A program made the position numbers and the translations under genes. Positions 8,836 to 16,802 of a stretch of 64,000 nucleotides of DNA are shown in pieces (positions within the stretch are counted from its first letter, which is position 1; every line of letters starts with the position of its first letter). Source of the stretch: Slackia heliotrinireducens DSM 20476 (GTDB lineage: Bacteria; Actinomycetota; Coriobacteriia; Coriobacteriales; Eggerthellaceae); NCBI RefSeq assembly GCF_000023885.1, contig NC_013165.1, forward strand, positions 2,852,001 to 2,916,000, in the 5' to 3' direction. A model generated the notes under the pieces. The model worked only from the letters and a program-made list of their open reading frames with translations, was not told the origin of the DNA and made no database searches.

Positions 8836-9468
8836 ATGGCGTTCGACTTCAAGAAGGAATACCGCGACCTGTATCGGCCGAAAACCACGCCGTCTGTGGT
8901 GCAGGTGCCGCCCATGTGCTTTTTAGCCGTGGAGGGCGAAGGCGATCCCAACCAGCAGGACGGGGCCTACCAGCACGCTTTGAGTCTGCTGTACGCCGTC
9001 GCCTACACGCTGAAGATGAGCTACAAGACCGACTACGCGATCGACGGGTTTTACGAGTACGTTGTGCCGCCGTTGGAGGGCTTTTGGTGGCAGCCGGGCG
9101 TTGCGGGCGTGGACCCCACGGACAAGGCCTCGTTTCGGTGGCTTTCCGTCATCCGCGTACCCGAATTCATCACCGAGGCCGACTTCACCTGGGCAAAGGC
9201 CGAGGCGCAGCGGAAAAAGAAACTCGACTGCTCGCCCGTGCAGCTGATTGAAATCGACGAGGGCCTGTGCGTGCAATGCATGCATGTGGGCCCTTACGAC
9301 GACGAGCCCGCAACGGCCGAGGCCATGCACCGGTTCGCAGCCGAAGCAGGCTACGTGCCCGATTTCACCGACGCGCGCCGGCACCACGAGATCTATCTGT
9401 CCGACCCCCGCAAGGCCGACCCCGCCAAGATGAAAACCGTCGTCCGCCACCCCGTCCGCCCGGTCTAG
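8836..9468 (+). CDS. GyrI-like small-molecule-binding protein
   Basis: A 210-residue stand-alone protein of the GyrI-like (SOUL/BmrR effector-binding superfamily) group. It begins MAFDFKKEYRDLY and has the PPLEGFWW and VGPYDDEPAT segments seen in this family of single-domain proteins. There is no helix-turn-helix, so it is not itself a regulator. Relatives bind or hydrolyse small hydrophobic or electrophilic compounds; the ligand here is unknown. Ribosome site GGAAGGGG precedes the ATG. The following 25 bases (9474-9498) repeat GGGACAGT three times between convergent genes. Confidence 0.8.
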   Translation: MAFDFKKEYRDLYRPKTTPSVVQVPPMCFLAVEGEGDPNQQDGAYQHALSLLYAVAYTLKMSYKTDYAIDGFYEYVVPPLEGFWWQPGVAGVDPTDKASFRWLSVIRVPEFITEADFTWAKAEAQRKKKLDCSPVQLIEIDEGLCVQCMHVGPYDDEPATAEAMHRFAAEAGYVPDFTDARRHHEIYLSDPRKADPAKMKTVVRHPVRPV

Positions 9469-9535
9469 CCTTCGGGACAGTGGGGACAGTGGGGACGGAG
9501 CCCATCGTCCATCTTTGCGATTCGAAGGTCCGATC

Positions 9536-10354
9536 CTAAAGCTCGATCAAACCGCAGCTCTTACCGAATGCGTAAATCTTGCAGCGACCCTGCAGCGGGA
9601 ACTCCGCTCGCGCCTCCTGCTCGGGGTACAGGCGCTTGATGCGCACCAGGTCATCGCCCACTGCTGCGATGAACATCAAATGGTCGTCCTTCGCCATGGG
9701 GTGGATAATGCGCACGCGCTGAACTCCGTCGGCATGTTCCACCGTAGCGTCCAGCACGCCGTCGTTTTCCACGGGAGCAAGCGGCTCGAGCACGTTGCTG
9801 CAGCAGCGAACCGCGACCTCGCCCGCAGACCATACGACGTTTCCGCAATCGGGACATACGTACAGTTTGCTCCTGCGCAGGTTGGCCGCCACGTTACTGT
9901 TCTGAACGTCGCGCCAGTGTTTCAGTGTAGGCATGACCGCGCCCAAAAACGACACGGCCTCTTCCTGGGTGTAGCCGGTGGCCTGCATCAGGAAGGGCAC
10001 GTTGCGCTCGATGGTCTCGTCCAGCCCCGCCGCGGTGAACTCGCCGTTCTGGTAACACCAGCCGCAGTAGTCGGGGTTTTCCGTGCCGTCCGCGTTGGTG
10101 CCGAAGGGCATGTTCGGCACGTCGAACGGGGTGCCGCAGCACTGGCACGCGGGAGCGTCGGGCAGGTCGAACAGGCCCACTGCGGGCACGCCCAAGACGC
10201 TTGCCAAGAGCTTGCGCATATCGATGCTCGGCTCGCTTTCCCCGGTCTCCCAGCGGCTGACGGCCTGCCGCGTCACGTACACCTTTGCCGCAAGCTGCTC
10301 CTGCGTGAGTCCCGCTTCCTTGCGGGCGTTCTGGATGGCCTCGCTGACCTTCAT
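9536..10354 (-). CDS. XRE regulator fused to a zinc ribbon and a degenerate desulfoferrodoxin-like domain
   Basis: A 272-residue probable transcription factor. Residues 1-60 are an XRE helix-turn-helix (LTQEQLAAKVYVTRQAVSRWETG). Residues 70-105 look like the putative zinc ribbon PF12674 (CQCCG, CGWCYQNGEF). Residues 164-272 resemble desulfoferrodoxin: a desulforedoxin-like site CPDCG plus CC (Cys167, 170, 184, 185), then HPMAKDDH like the superoxide-reductase ligand stretch. The usual end motif YCNKHGL reads FGKSCGL, so the catalytic iron site looks broken. I infer a metal or redox sensor built from a superoxide reductase. Start 10354 has GAAAGGAGC upstream. Confidence 0.75.
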   Translation of the reverse strand: MKVSEAIQNARKEAGLTQEQLAAKVYVTRQAVSRWETGESEPSIDMRKLLASVLGVPAVGLFDLPDAPACQCCGTPFDVPNMPFGTNADGTENPDYCGWCYQNGEFTAAGLDETIERNVPFLMQATGYTQEEAVSFLGAVMPTLKHWRDVQNSNVAANLRRSKLYVCPDCGNVVWSAGEVAVRCCSNVLEPLAPVENDGVLDATVEHADGVQRVRIIHPMAKDDHLMFIAAVGDDLVRIKRLYPEQEARAEFPLQGRCKIYAFGKSCGLIEL

Positions 10355-10639
10355 GGCCTGCTCCTTTCGTTCGCTGTCTGCGGATATCATACGGGCGCCC
10401 GCCGCCAAAGTCACGCAATAGCGAATTGCGTCCGTGTGAGCAGGGGAAGAAGGCGCTTCCGGGCGGGGCGGGGAATGCAGGGGTGTTCGCGCAATCCTCC
10501 GTTGCTGTGACTCGCAGCTTGCGATGTAAGCCGTTCTTGACAAGGGGTCGGCCGTTTTGCCGCGTTCGGTTGGTGGTGAACTGCGCTTTCGACGGGTATT
10601 ATTTCATGCGTGGTATGAATGGTGCGAAAAGGAGGAGCG

Positions 10640-10828
10640 ATGCACTACGAATACGTGCGCGTGAAGCTGGACAAGAACAACTACGCCCTGAACGCCGACA
10701 TGGAAAGCCATCGCGACGTCATCGACCGCAAGGCCGCCGAGGGCGCGCGCTATGTGGGCTGGTTTCCGGTGGTGCAGGGGCCCACGGGCAAGACCGTTGA
10801 GTTCGACCTGATCTTCGAGGTGGCGTAA
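10640..10828 (+). CDS. DUF4177 small protein
   Basis: A 62-residue protein with the DUF4177 look (YEYVRVKLD, then GWFPV and VEFDLIFE at the end). Function is unknown for this family. ATG 10640 follows a good AAAAGGAGGAG. Its TAA stop directly abuts the ATG of the next gene, so it is the first gene of a three-gene operon with an XRE-AbrB regulator and a membrane hydrolase. Confidence 0.75.
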   Translation: MHYEYVRVKLDKNNYALNADMESHRDVIDRKAAEGARYVGWFPVVQGPTGKTVEFDLIFEVA

Positions 10829-11263
10829 ATGGGCATCGCGCAGAACATACTGGCAGCGCGCCAGAGGTCGGGGCTTACGCAGGAGCAGCTGGCGGCGTCG
10901 GTCGGCGTGTCGCGGCAGACGGTGGCCAAGTGGGAGTCCGGGGAAACCTCGCCCGACCTCGAGCACGCGGCGGCGTTGGCTGCTACCTTGGACACGACGG
11001 TGGACGGGCTGGTGTCATTCGACGACGCCGGCTTGGGAATTGCGCCTCCGCCCCGAGGAAAGCACCTGTTCGGAAGCGTGAAAGTGGGAGAGCGCGGGCA
11101 GATCGTCATCCCCAAGGAGGCGCGCGAGGTGTTCGGCATCCGTCCCGGCGACAAGCTGGTGGTGCTGGGCGAGGACGGCCAGGGCATCGCGCTGTGCAAG
11201 GAGTCGGAGTTCATGGCGGGCGTCGAGGCCGTCATGGCGGCCGTGCGCAGGTCGGCGCTATGA
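10829..11263 (+). CDS. XRE helix-turn-helix plus SpoVT/AbrB regulator
   Basis: A 144-residue DNA-binding protein with two different DNA-binding folds: an XRE helix-turn-helix at about 5-60 (LTQEQLAASVGVSRQTVAKWESG) and a SpoVT/AbrB beta-barrel at about 82-125 (GSVKVGERGQIVIPKEAREVFGI). The combination recurs in Firmicutes and Actinobacteria, usually next to small transporters or enzymes it controls. It starts right after the DUF4177 stop, and its own TGA overlaps the hydrolase ATG by four bases (ATGA), so the three genes are translated together. Autoregulation is likely but no operator was identified. Confidence 0.88.
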   Translation: MGIAQNILAARQRSGLTQEQLAASVGVSRQTVAKWESGETSPDLEHAAALAATLDTTVDGLVSFDDAGLGIAPPPRGKHLFGSVKVGERGQIVIPKEAREVFGIRPGDKLVVLGEDGQGIALCKESEFMAGVEAVMAAVRRSAL

Positions 11264-12345
11264 CCTTGACTAGGCGAAAGGGCAGCGGGTTGAAAACGGT
11301 TGCTGTGATTCTTGCGGTTCTGCTGGTTGCGGCTGCGGCGGCGGTCTTTGTCTACCGCGACCACAACCTGCACGCCGACGAGCGCATGATCGCCCGGGCA
11401 TTGGATGCCGGCTTCGTCGAGAAACAGGCAGACGTGAATGGCGCCACGATCAATTACGCGGAGGGCCCCGACAACGGGCCGGCCTTGCTGCTGGTGCATG
11501 GGCAGGGCATGGAGTGGGAAGACTACGCGTCCGTGATGCCTGCGCTGGCGAAACGCTACCATGTGTTTGCGGTCGACTGCTTCGGGCACGGCGAATCGGC
11601 GCACGAGCCCGCGTGGTATACGTGTGCGGCGAACGGCGATGCGCTGATTGCGTTCGCGGCACAGGTCGTGGATGGGCCGTACATCGTCTCGGGGCATTCG
11701 TCGGGCGGCATCATTGCAGCGTATGTGGCCGCAAACGACGCCGAACACGTCGTTGCATGCGTGCTGGAGGACCCGCCGCTGTTCCGCGTGACGCCCGAGG
11801 AGGCGCAAGAAGGTGCGGGCACCTTCGCCTGGTTCGACGGCTACACGGTGGCGCACTCGTTCCTGCAGCAGGACCAGGTTGCGGCGTATCCCGCGTGGTA
11901 TGCGGAACACAGCTATCTATTCGGCCTGTTCGGAGGCCTGCAGTCGATGCTCGCTGACCAGACGGCCGCGTGGTGTGCCGCTCATCCCGGCGAGCATGCG
12001 GTGAACGCCTGGGTGCCGCGGGCGTGGACGCGCGGAATGTACTTCATGGACGACTACGACGCGCGCTTCGGCGACGCGTTCTACGACGGCAGCTGGATGG
12101 AGGGTGTTTACCAGGAGGCGTTGCTACGCGCCATCGAATGCCCGACCGTGTATCTGAAGGCGATCACGCGCTACGGCGACGACGGCGTGCTGTACGCAGC
12201 CACGACCGACGACGATGCAGCCCGCGTGTGCACATGCCTCGCGACCTGCGAATACGTCGAGATCGACTCCGGCCACGACATCCACGTGGAGCACGCCAAG
12301 GAGTTTGTTGCCGCTATCGACCAAGCAGCAGATCTTGCGGAGTGA
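11260..12345 (+). CDS. Membrane-anchored alpha/beta hydrolase
   Basis: A 361-residue alpha/beta-hydrolase. One N-terminal membrane segment (about 12-32, VAVILAVLLVAAAAAVFVY) anchors it, with the catalytic domain probably outside the cytoplasm. The oxyanion segment is LVHGQG, the nucleophile elbow is GHSSGG and the late catalytic His lies in SGHDIHVEH. Substrate unknown. It overlaps the upstream regulator by four bases and is the last gene of the operon. Confidence 0.85.
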   Translation: MTLTRRKGSGLKTVAVILAVLLVAAAAAVFVYRDHNLHADERMIARALDAGFVEKQADVNGATINYAEGPDNGPALLLVHGQGMEWEDYASVMPALAKRYHVFAVDCFGHGESAHEPAWYTCAANGDALIAFAAQVVDGPYIVSGHSSGGIIAAYVAANDAEHVVACVLEDPPLFRVTPEEAQEGAGTFAWFDGYTVAHSFLQQDQVAAYPAWYAEHSYLFGLFGGLQSMLADQTAAWCAAHPGEHAVNAWVPRAWTRGMYFMDDYDARFGDAFYDGSWMEGVYQEALLRAIECPTVYLKAITRYGDDGVLYAATTDDDAARVCTCLATCEYVEIDSGHDIHVEHAKEFVAAIDQAADLAE

Positions 12346-12373
12346 ACAGCGTCTCCCGTTCTCTGGCTTGGCG

Positions 12374-12673
12374 CTATTTCTTCGGCTTTGGCAGCTCTTT
12401 AAGCATGTCGGCGACGACCTCGGCGATGCGGCCAGAATCTTCGCTGTCGACAAGCTGCATGGGCCTGGCGCCGTCGTAGGGAATCTGCTCCTGTGGGAAG
12501 GCGCCGCGCGCAGAGGCGGTGCTCTTCAGCAGGAAGCGGTCGTCGTACACGCCGCCGAACAGGATGCGCTGACTGTAGAGCAGGTATTCGCCCATCATCT
12601 TCTTATGGGTGACGTCGGGAACGTCTCTGAGCAGGTCAAGAACGAATTCCAGGTATTCGGGGCTGCTTGCCAT
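12374..12673 (-). CDS. TfoX N-terminal-like protein
   Basis: A 99-residue protein of the TfoX/Sxy N-terminal domain family (THKKMMGEYLLYSQRILFGGVYDD). In gamma-proteobacteria Sxy co-activates competence genes with CRP; stand-alone short versions in other phyla have no known role. Start 12673 follows GAAAGGA. It is convergent with the hydrolase gene and follows another hydrolase fragment on the same strand. Confidence 0.85.
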   Translation of the reverse strand: MASSPEYLEFVLDLLRDVPDVTHKKMMGEYLLYSQRILFGGVYDDRFLLKSTASARGAFPQEQIPYDGARPMQLVDSEDSGRIAEVVADMLKELPKPKK

Positions 12674-12721
12674 GACGCATCCTTTCCTTTCAAATCGGCT
12701 GTTCGCGCATGTGTTGGTCGC

Positions 12722-13417
12722 TTACTTTTCAGAGGCTTTTAGGAGCCGGTGGTCTTCGAAGAAGTCGATCGCGTCGTTGAGGGCGCGGTCGAAAAGCTCG
12801 AAGGGCCAGGTGCGGAAGCCATGCCCCACGCCTTCGACGATTTCGAGCCTGCAAGCACCCGGGAACGTTTCGGCAGCCCGCCGCGAATACGAGGACGGCA
12901 CCATCCGGTCCAGCTCGCCGTGGACGATGAAGACGTCGCCCGGGTAGCGGCCCATGAGCTCGAAAACGTCGGTGGCCAGCGCGTCCTCGTTGTACCGCCG
13001 CCCGATGACATGGGGCCCCACCTGCATCGTTTCAGGAACAACGCCACCGCATGCCGCAATGCGCTCGTGTGCGTCGTCGCCGATGCAGAATGCGGGGAAG
13101 AACAGGCCCAGCGCCGCCACGTCTTCGGGCCGCCTGCTTGCGACGACTGTGCTGGCGTAGCCTCCCTGGCTGCTCCCCAACAGGAACAGGTTGTTTGCGT
13201 CGATATCCTGCCGGGCGCGCGCCCAGTCGACGACGGCGTCAAGGTCGTCCGCCTCGGTGAGCACCGACATGTCCAGCATGGTTCCGCTGCTTTGCGACTC
13301 GGGTCCTCCGCCGCAGAAGTCGAAGGCAACGAACGCGAACCCGCGCTCCACGAAGGGCCGGTGCATTCCGCTGTCGTACACGTGGCTCGCGCCGAACCCG
13401 TGCGAGCACCCCTTTGG
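12722..13417 (-). pseudogene. 5'-truncated alpha/beta hydrolase
   Basis: The frame encodes an alpha/beta hydrolase from its first conserved loop onward: SHGFGASHVYDSG, the nucleophile elbow GSSQGG, then HGELDRMV and the final GVGHGF. The frame is open only back to a TGA at 13418-13420, a few codons before SHGFG. Family members need 25 or more residues before this loop (first beta strands). The best start inside is a GTG at 13381, which would drop the oxyanion loop. The upstream neighbour ends at 13451. I infer the 5' end was lost by deletion, although the rest has no stops. Confidence 0.65.
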
Positions 13418-13450
13418 TCAGTTTTCCTGTCCCTTTTCATCGGACAAGCC

Positions 13451-14974
13451 CTAGCCTCGGGTTCCCTCAAACGTCACCAAACCCGTCGGCAGCTCGACGG
13501 TGCCCCTAATCGAATCGCCGTCGCGCGTGCCCTTGATGCGCGCCTCGGCCTTTCGGAAAGCCACCTTCACGAGCGCGGTTGCCTCGAATCCATCCGCTGT
13601 TACAATGCCCCATTGTACGGGCTGCTTCTTGCGGAGGATCTCCATGTGCCCGCCGAGCGTGGTGCCGTCCACTTCAAGCACAAGCTTCATGTTCGATTTG
13701 CCCATCGGCCCCTCGAACGTGCAATCCCACGAGCCGGCCAAGCCCGGGTCGGGCTCCCCTCCCTCGTCGATATCGGAGGCTGCGGGGCCTGTCGTGGCAA
13801 CGGGCGCTTCGAACCACTCGGGTTGCGGCACGAGCGGAAGCTTCGCCGCCAAGTCGCGTTCGGTCACGTGGTCTGCCGGGTCGACGATGAATTCCCGATA
13901 CTGCGAGGACAGCTCGTAGTGCATCTCACCCTCCACCACGAGGGGGTCTTCGCCCGGGCGCTCGATCGTGAGCTTGCCGATGGCGGCGTGGCGCGAGATG
14001 GAGGGCGCCGCGCCCACGCTTCGAAACGCCGCTTGGATGGCGGCGGGCGCCATGGCGTACTGGTCGTTGCCCACGAGGAAGCGAAGCTCGGTCAGCTCGT
14101 AGCGCACCTTCACCCCATCGCGCTCGAAGCGGTACACCATGTGGGACGGCAGGGTCTTGCCGGTCTGCTCTAGCACGAACTCGCCATCCATCCGGATGTC
14201 GACGCCCGGGCCCATCTCCACGTTGTCGAACACGACGTTGCCCTGCGCGTCCTGGACGCAGAACCAGGGGAAGCGCACGTTGCCCGTGGCGTCATTGGAC
14301 ACGCTGTCGAACACGAGGATGGTGTAGCCGTCCGATTGCTGACGGCCCCAAAGCCACCGGTTCCAGAAGTTCAGCAAAAGGCCAGTGGCCCACTGGTGGT
14401 CGTGATATCCGCGCCCGCGCACCTGCCGCGTCTGCCCGTCGCGCACGAGCGTGCCGGAAACATCGCCGCGCGGCACGGCGCACAACCACGTGAAGTAGCT
14501 CTCATAGTCCTCGCCGAAGTCGACATAGGCAGTGCCAGGGCGCCAAGAAGTGGCGGTCTTCTTCAGTACCAGGTCCAGCGAGATGCCTTTCACGTCCTCG
14601 ACGTGCACCTGATAGGTCTCCAGGTCCCCCCTGAACGTGTGCGGGCCGATCTTCACGTCGCAACGCTCCTCGGAAAACGAGCAGTCGGCCTCGTCGAGGA
14701 ACGCGAAATCGTTGATCTCGTGCCCATCGGGGAACTGAACGTTGGCGTAGAAGAACGGGTGCAAACCCTCCTCGGGGCTCCCGATTACGGGGTTGGTGGC
14801 AAAGTTCAGGTTGACCTTCGTGCCGTCGTCGAGGTCGGCGTCAAAGTACCACCACTCAATCCATCCTGGCTGCGCGCCGTTGCGCTTGCCGTCCTCCCAG
14901 GGGGCCACGATCTTTTGGTCTATGCCCATGCGCTCGAAGTCCTCCGCCTTGTTTCTCATTCTCGCGTTCGCCAT
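13451..14974 (-). CDS. Lipocalin-like (CrtC/AttH-type) protein with C-terminal calycin-like domain
   Basis: A 507-residue protein. The main part resembles carotenoid 1,2-hydratase/AttH lipocalin-like proteins (PGWIEWWYFDADLDDG, a later WATGLLLNFWNRWLWG). The last 95 residues form a second small beta domain (AGSWDCTFEGPMG to VTFEGTRG) of a kind also found fused to flavin oxidoreductases in Coriobacteriia. The reaction is unknown; hydration or isomerisation of a hydrophobic substrate is an inference. No signal peptide. Start 14974 is supported by GAAAGGAAGG. It is divergent from a TetR gene, which probably controls it. Confidence 0.75.
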   Translation of the reverse strand: MANARMRNKAEDFERMGIDQKIVAPWEDGKRNGAQPGWIEWWYFDADLDDGTKVNLNFATNPVIGSPEEGLHPFFYANVQFPDGHEINDFAFLDEADCSFSEERCDVKIGPHTFRGDLETYQVHVEDVKGISLDLVLKKTATSWRPGTAYVDFGEDYESYFTWLCAVPRGDVSGTLVRDGQTRQVRGRGYHDHQWATGLLLNFWNRWLWGRQQSDGYTILVFDSVSNDATGNVRFPWFCVQDAQGNVVFDNVEMGPGVDIRMDGEFVLEQTGKTLPSHMVYRFERDGVKVRYELTELRFLVGNDQYAMAPAAIQAAFRSVGAAPSISRHAAIGKLTIERPGEDPLVVEGEMHYELSSQYREFIVDPADHVTERDLAAKLPLVPQPEWFEAPVATTGPAASDIDEGGEPDPGLAGSWDCTFEGPMGKSNMKLVLEVDGTTLGGHMEILRKKQPVQWGIVTADGFEATALVKVAFRKAEARIKGTRDGDSIRGTVELPTGLVTFEGTRG

Positions 14975-15083
14975 GACGCCTTCCTTTCGTTGGAGCTTCT
15001 CCATGTCTCCAAAGTAGCTGTGCTCGGCCACATTTGTCGACCGATAAAACCCAATGAGCCGTACAGATAAGAAACACACTGTT

Positions 15084-15106
15084 TATAATAGTTCCGATAA
15101 GCGAAC
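15084..15106. promoter_or_regulatory. Candidate operator/promoter between lipocalin and tetR genes
   Basis: TATAAT at 15084-15089 is followed by a 16-bp imperfect palindrome, GTTC-N8-GAAC, at 15091-15106. Its place between divergent genes fits binding by the TetR protein. No convincing -35 was found, so the assignment is tentative. Confidence 0.35.
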
Positions 15107-15168
15107 GTCATAACGAAGTTGTCACGGGGGCTGGCGCCCCGTTCGTGTTCATTTGGGGAGGAGGGCTC

Positions 15169-15726
15169 ATGGGCGAGGACCTGCGCGTGGTGAAAACGAA
15201 ACGCGCCGTCGAAGGCGCGATGGAAAAACTGCTCGCCGAGCGGCCGTTCGATGCGATCACCGTGCAGGCGATACTCGACGAGGCCCTGGTGAACCGCAAG
15301 ACCTTCTACAGCCACTACCGCGACAAATACGACCTGGTGCGCAAGATGGCCGACGGCTTCTTTGCCGACATCGCCGCGCTCGTGGAGGCTCGCAAACGTT
15401 ACGACGTGGTGCCCGATAGCCCGTTCGGCGCGATGGACGCGCTCTACGGGTCGCTTCTGGCCAAGCGGAGGCTCGCGCTCGCGCTTTGGGACGTGAAGTG
15501 CGAGGGCCTCGATTTCTCGGGGGAGCTCGCCTCGATTGTCGAGGGCGCGTACCTGTCTCATTTCGGGAAGACCGGAGCTGGCGACCCAGTTCTGCAAGCG
15601 AAGCTCGCGTCGGCGATGGTGGTTGCAATGCTGCATTACAGGCTGGAGGCCGGCGAGCCCTTCACCGCCGCCGATATCCACGCTGAGCTCGACGTTCTGC
15701 ACCGCCGGGTCTCGGGCTCTCGTTGA
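15169..15726 (+). CDS. TetR/AcrR-family regulator
   Basis: A 185-residue TetR-type regulator. The helix-turn-helix is near the N-terminus (FDAITVQAILDEALVNRKTFYSHYRDKYDL, about 26-55) and the rest is the helical ligand domain. ATG 15169 follows GGGGAGGAGGG. The divergent neighbour is the lipocalin-like gene, the probable target; a hydrophobic inducer would fit, but this is inference. Confidence 0.9.
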   Translation: MGEDLRVVKTKRAVEGAMEKLLAERPFDAITVQAILDEALVNRKTFYSHYRDKYDLVRKMADGFFADIAALVEARKRYDVVPDSPFGAMDALYGSLLAKRRLALALWDVKCEGLDFSGELASIVEGAYLSHFGKTGAGDPVLQAKLASAMVVAMLHYRLEAGEPFTAADIHAELDVLHRRVSGSR

Positions 15727-16160
15727 GCTTCCACGAACCCGAAGCCGCAGGATGAACACGGGTTGTCGTAAACACGGGTGCCCAGGGACGCTCTCCACGC
15801 CTCGCCCTCGTTGTTCCCCAAACGCGGAGCCATCGAGAAAACATTCTGGATGTCCCCTTGACGCTCATGGTCCCGAGAGAAGAAAGCAGGCCAGCCGCCT
15901 GAAAAAAGCTAGCTGACCTGCTGTAACGTTTGGTCGCGGGGGCTGGATTTGAACCTACGACCTCCGGATTATGAGTGCGTAAAGACGACCCGACAGTGCA
16001 TGACACAAAACGACAAAAGTACCTTCTACCAGCCCTTTTCGATGACACTGGTACCTATGCAAGACACGATGCGACACTGGTTTTTTGGCCAGAGTCACGG
16101 CAAAGTCACGGCACCCGACAGGCAAACACCCAGCTCGGATGCCGAGGAAGGAAGGTAGCA
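15727..16160. other. Left edge of accessory region, no intact gene
   Basis: 434 bp holding the tRNA-Met fragment described next and a stretch (15977-16160) with the repeated text GTCACGGCAAAGTCACGG. This looks like decayed attachment-site surroundings, but no integrase can be read in it on either strand. Confidence 0.4.
15931..15975 (-). pseudogene. 3' half of a tRNA-Met (CAT): integration-site scar
   Basis: Read on the minus strand, these 45 bases run from the anticodon loop CTCATAA through TCCGG, a T-arm with TTCAAAT, and the acceptor end to an encoded CCA. The 5' half of the tRNA is absent; the sequence turns into unrelated DNA exactly at the anticodon loop, where many tyrosine integrases cross over. 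TCCGG after the loop marks an elongator tRNA-Met; the initiator tRNA at 31.8 kb differs at seven of the 45 positions. The T-stem has an A-A mismatch, a sign of decay. Confidence 0.8.
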
Positions 16161-16472
16161 ATGTCAGCCGCGAACACCGATTGGACCGCCCTGCAGCAGG
16201 CCGAGGACATGGCCTATTTCAAAGCCGACCTCTGCTGCTACTCGCCTGAAAGCTACTCGCTCGAGGAGAAGAAAGAGATCTGCAACGACATGATTTCCAC
16301 CAGCAAGACAATGCTCGACGCCATGCGCGCCGACTTCGAACAGCCGCCCGCTGATGCTAGGAGCAAGCTCCTCGATATGCTCTGCCGGTCGGGGGTAGAG
16401 AGCCCCGAGTGGTGGTGGAATGTGCTCGTCGGAGAGGGTGACCCGCTGTATGGGGAGCTTGAGGCGATCTGA
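16161..16472 (+). CDS. Hypothetical 103-residue protein
   Basis: Not recognised. ATG 16161 has GGAAGGAAGG upstream and the frame looks genuine. The product is acidic and probably helical, with a Trp cluster near the end (PEWWWNVLVGEGD). It is the first gene inside the accessory region, right next to the tRNA-Met scar, a position where mobile elements often keep small accessory or excision genes. Confidence 0.6.
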   Translation: MSAANTDWTALQQAEDMAYFKADLCCYSPESYSLEEKKEICNDMISTSKTMLDAMRADFEQPPADARSKLLDMLCRSGVESPEWWWNVLVGEGDPLYGELEAI

Positions 16473-16582
16473 CAACACTGGCTGCGTATTCGCACGGGGT
16501 CAGACAGCGTCTTGCTTTTCTAGTTGTAAGGAGGTGGTCATCGCTCCACGACGTACGCCGCGATGATTGACTCCATAAAAGA

Positions 16583-16623
16583 ACTGCCTCCCGAGATCGC
16601 GTTGTCCGTCCTCGGGAGGCAGT
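16583..16623. terminator. 13-bp hairpin, probable terminator
   Basis: A perfect 13-bp stem (16583-16595 with 16611-16623) with a 15-nt loop. On the minus strand it is followed by TCTTTTA, on the plus strand by no T run. It separates the hypothetical gene from the next transcript. Confidence 0.6.
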
Positions 16624-16651
16624 GTCTAATGGCGTCACAAGGTGGCCCTCT

Positions 16652-16679
16652 TTGGGAAGTGGGTGCGCCGTGGTATGCT
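16652..16679 (+). promoter_or_regulatory. Promoter of the YjdF-like gene
   Basis: TTGGGA (16652-16657), 16 bp, then the extended -10 TGGTATGCT (16671-16679). The predicted start near 16686 lies right at the first paired base of the structured leader, supporting both calls. Confidence 0.6.
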
Positions 16680-16687
16680 TTGCGTAT

Positions 16688-16771
16688 CGGAGATAAAAAC
16701 ACGACCCCGTCGGGTAGTCGGGGTGCGCCGACCGGCGTCAGTAACCTGCCTCCTTGGTTGTCCCTTCTCCG
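16688..16771 (+). ncRNA. Structured leader, candidate yjdF-type riboswitch
   Basis: The leader folds by eye into a closing stem CGGAGA (16688-16693) with TCTCCG (16766-16771), enclosing three hairpins: ACCCCG/CGGGGT (16704-16709 with 16719-16724), GCGCC/GGCGT (16725-16729 with 16734-16738) and AACC/GGTT (16743-16746 with 16756-16759). It precedes a DUF2992/YjdF gene. In Firmicutes such genes follow the yjdF riboswitch (Rfam RF01764), which responds to azaaromatic compounds. I cannot check the consensus, so the class is inferred from context. Confidence 0.55.
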
Positions 16772-16802
16772 CGTGGTGACTTACATAAAGGAGGAAATCG
16801 CC

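Noticed and set aside
15955-16161. Integrase C-terminus next to the tRNA-Met fragment
   Set aside because: The 68-codon minus frame has no tyrosine-recombinase motif (no R-H-R-Y pattern).
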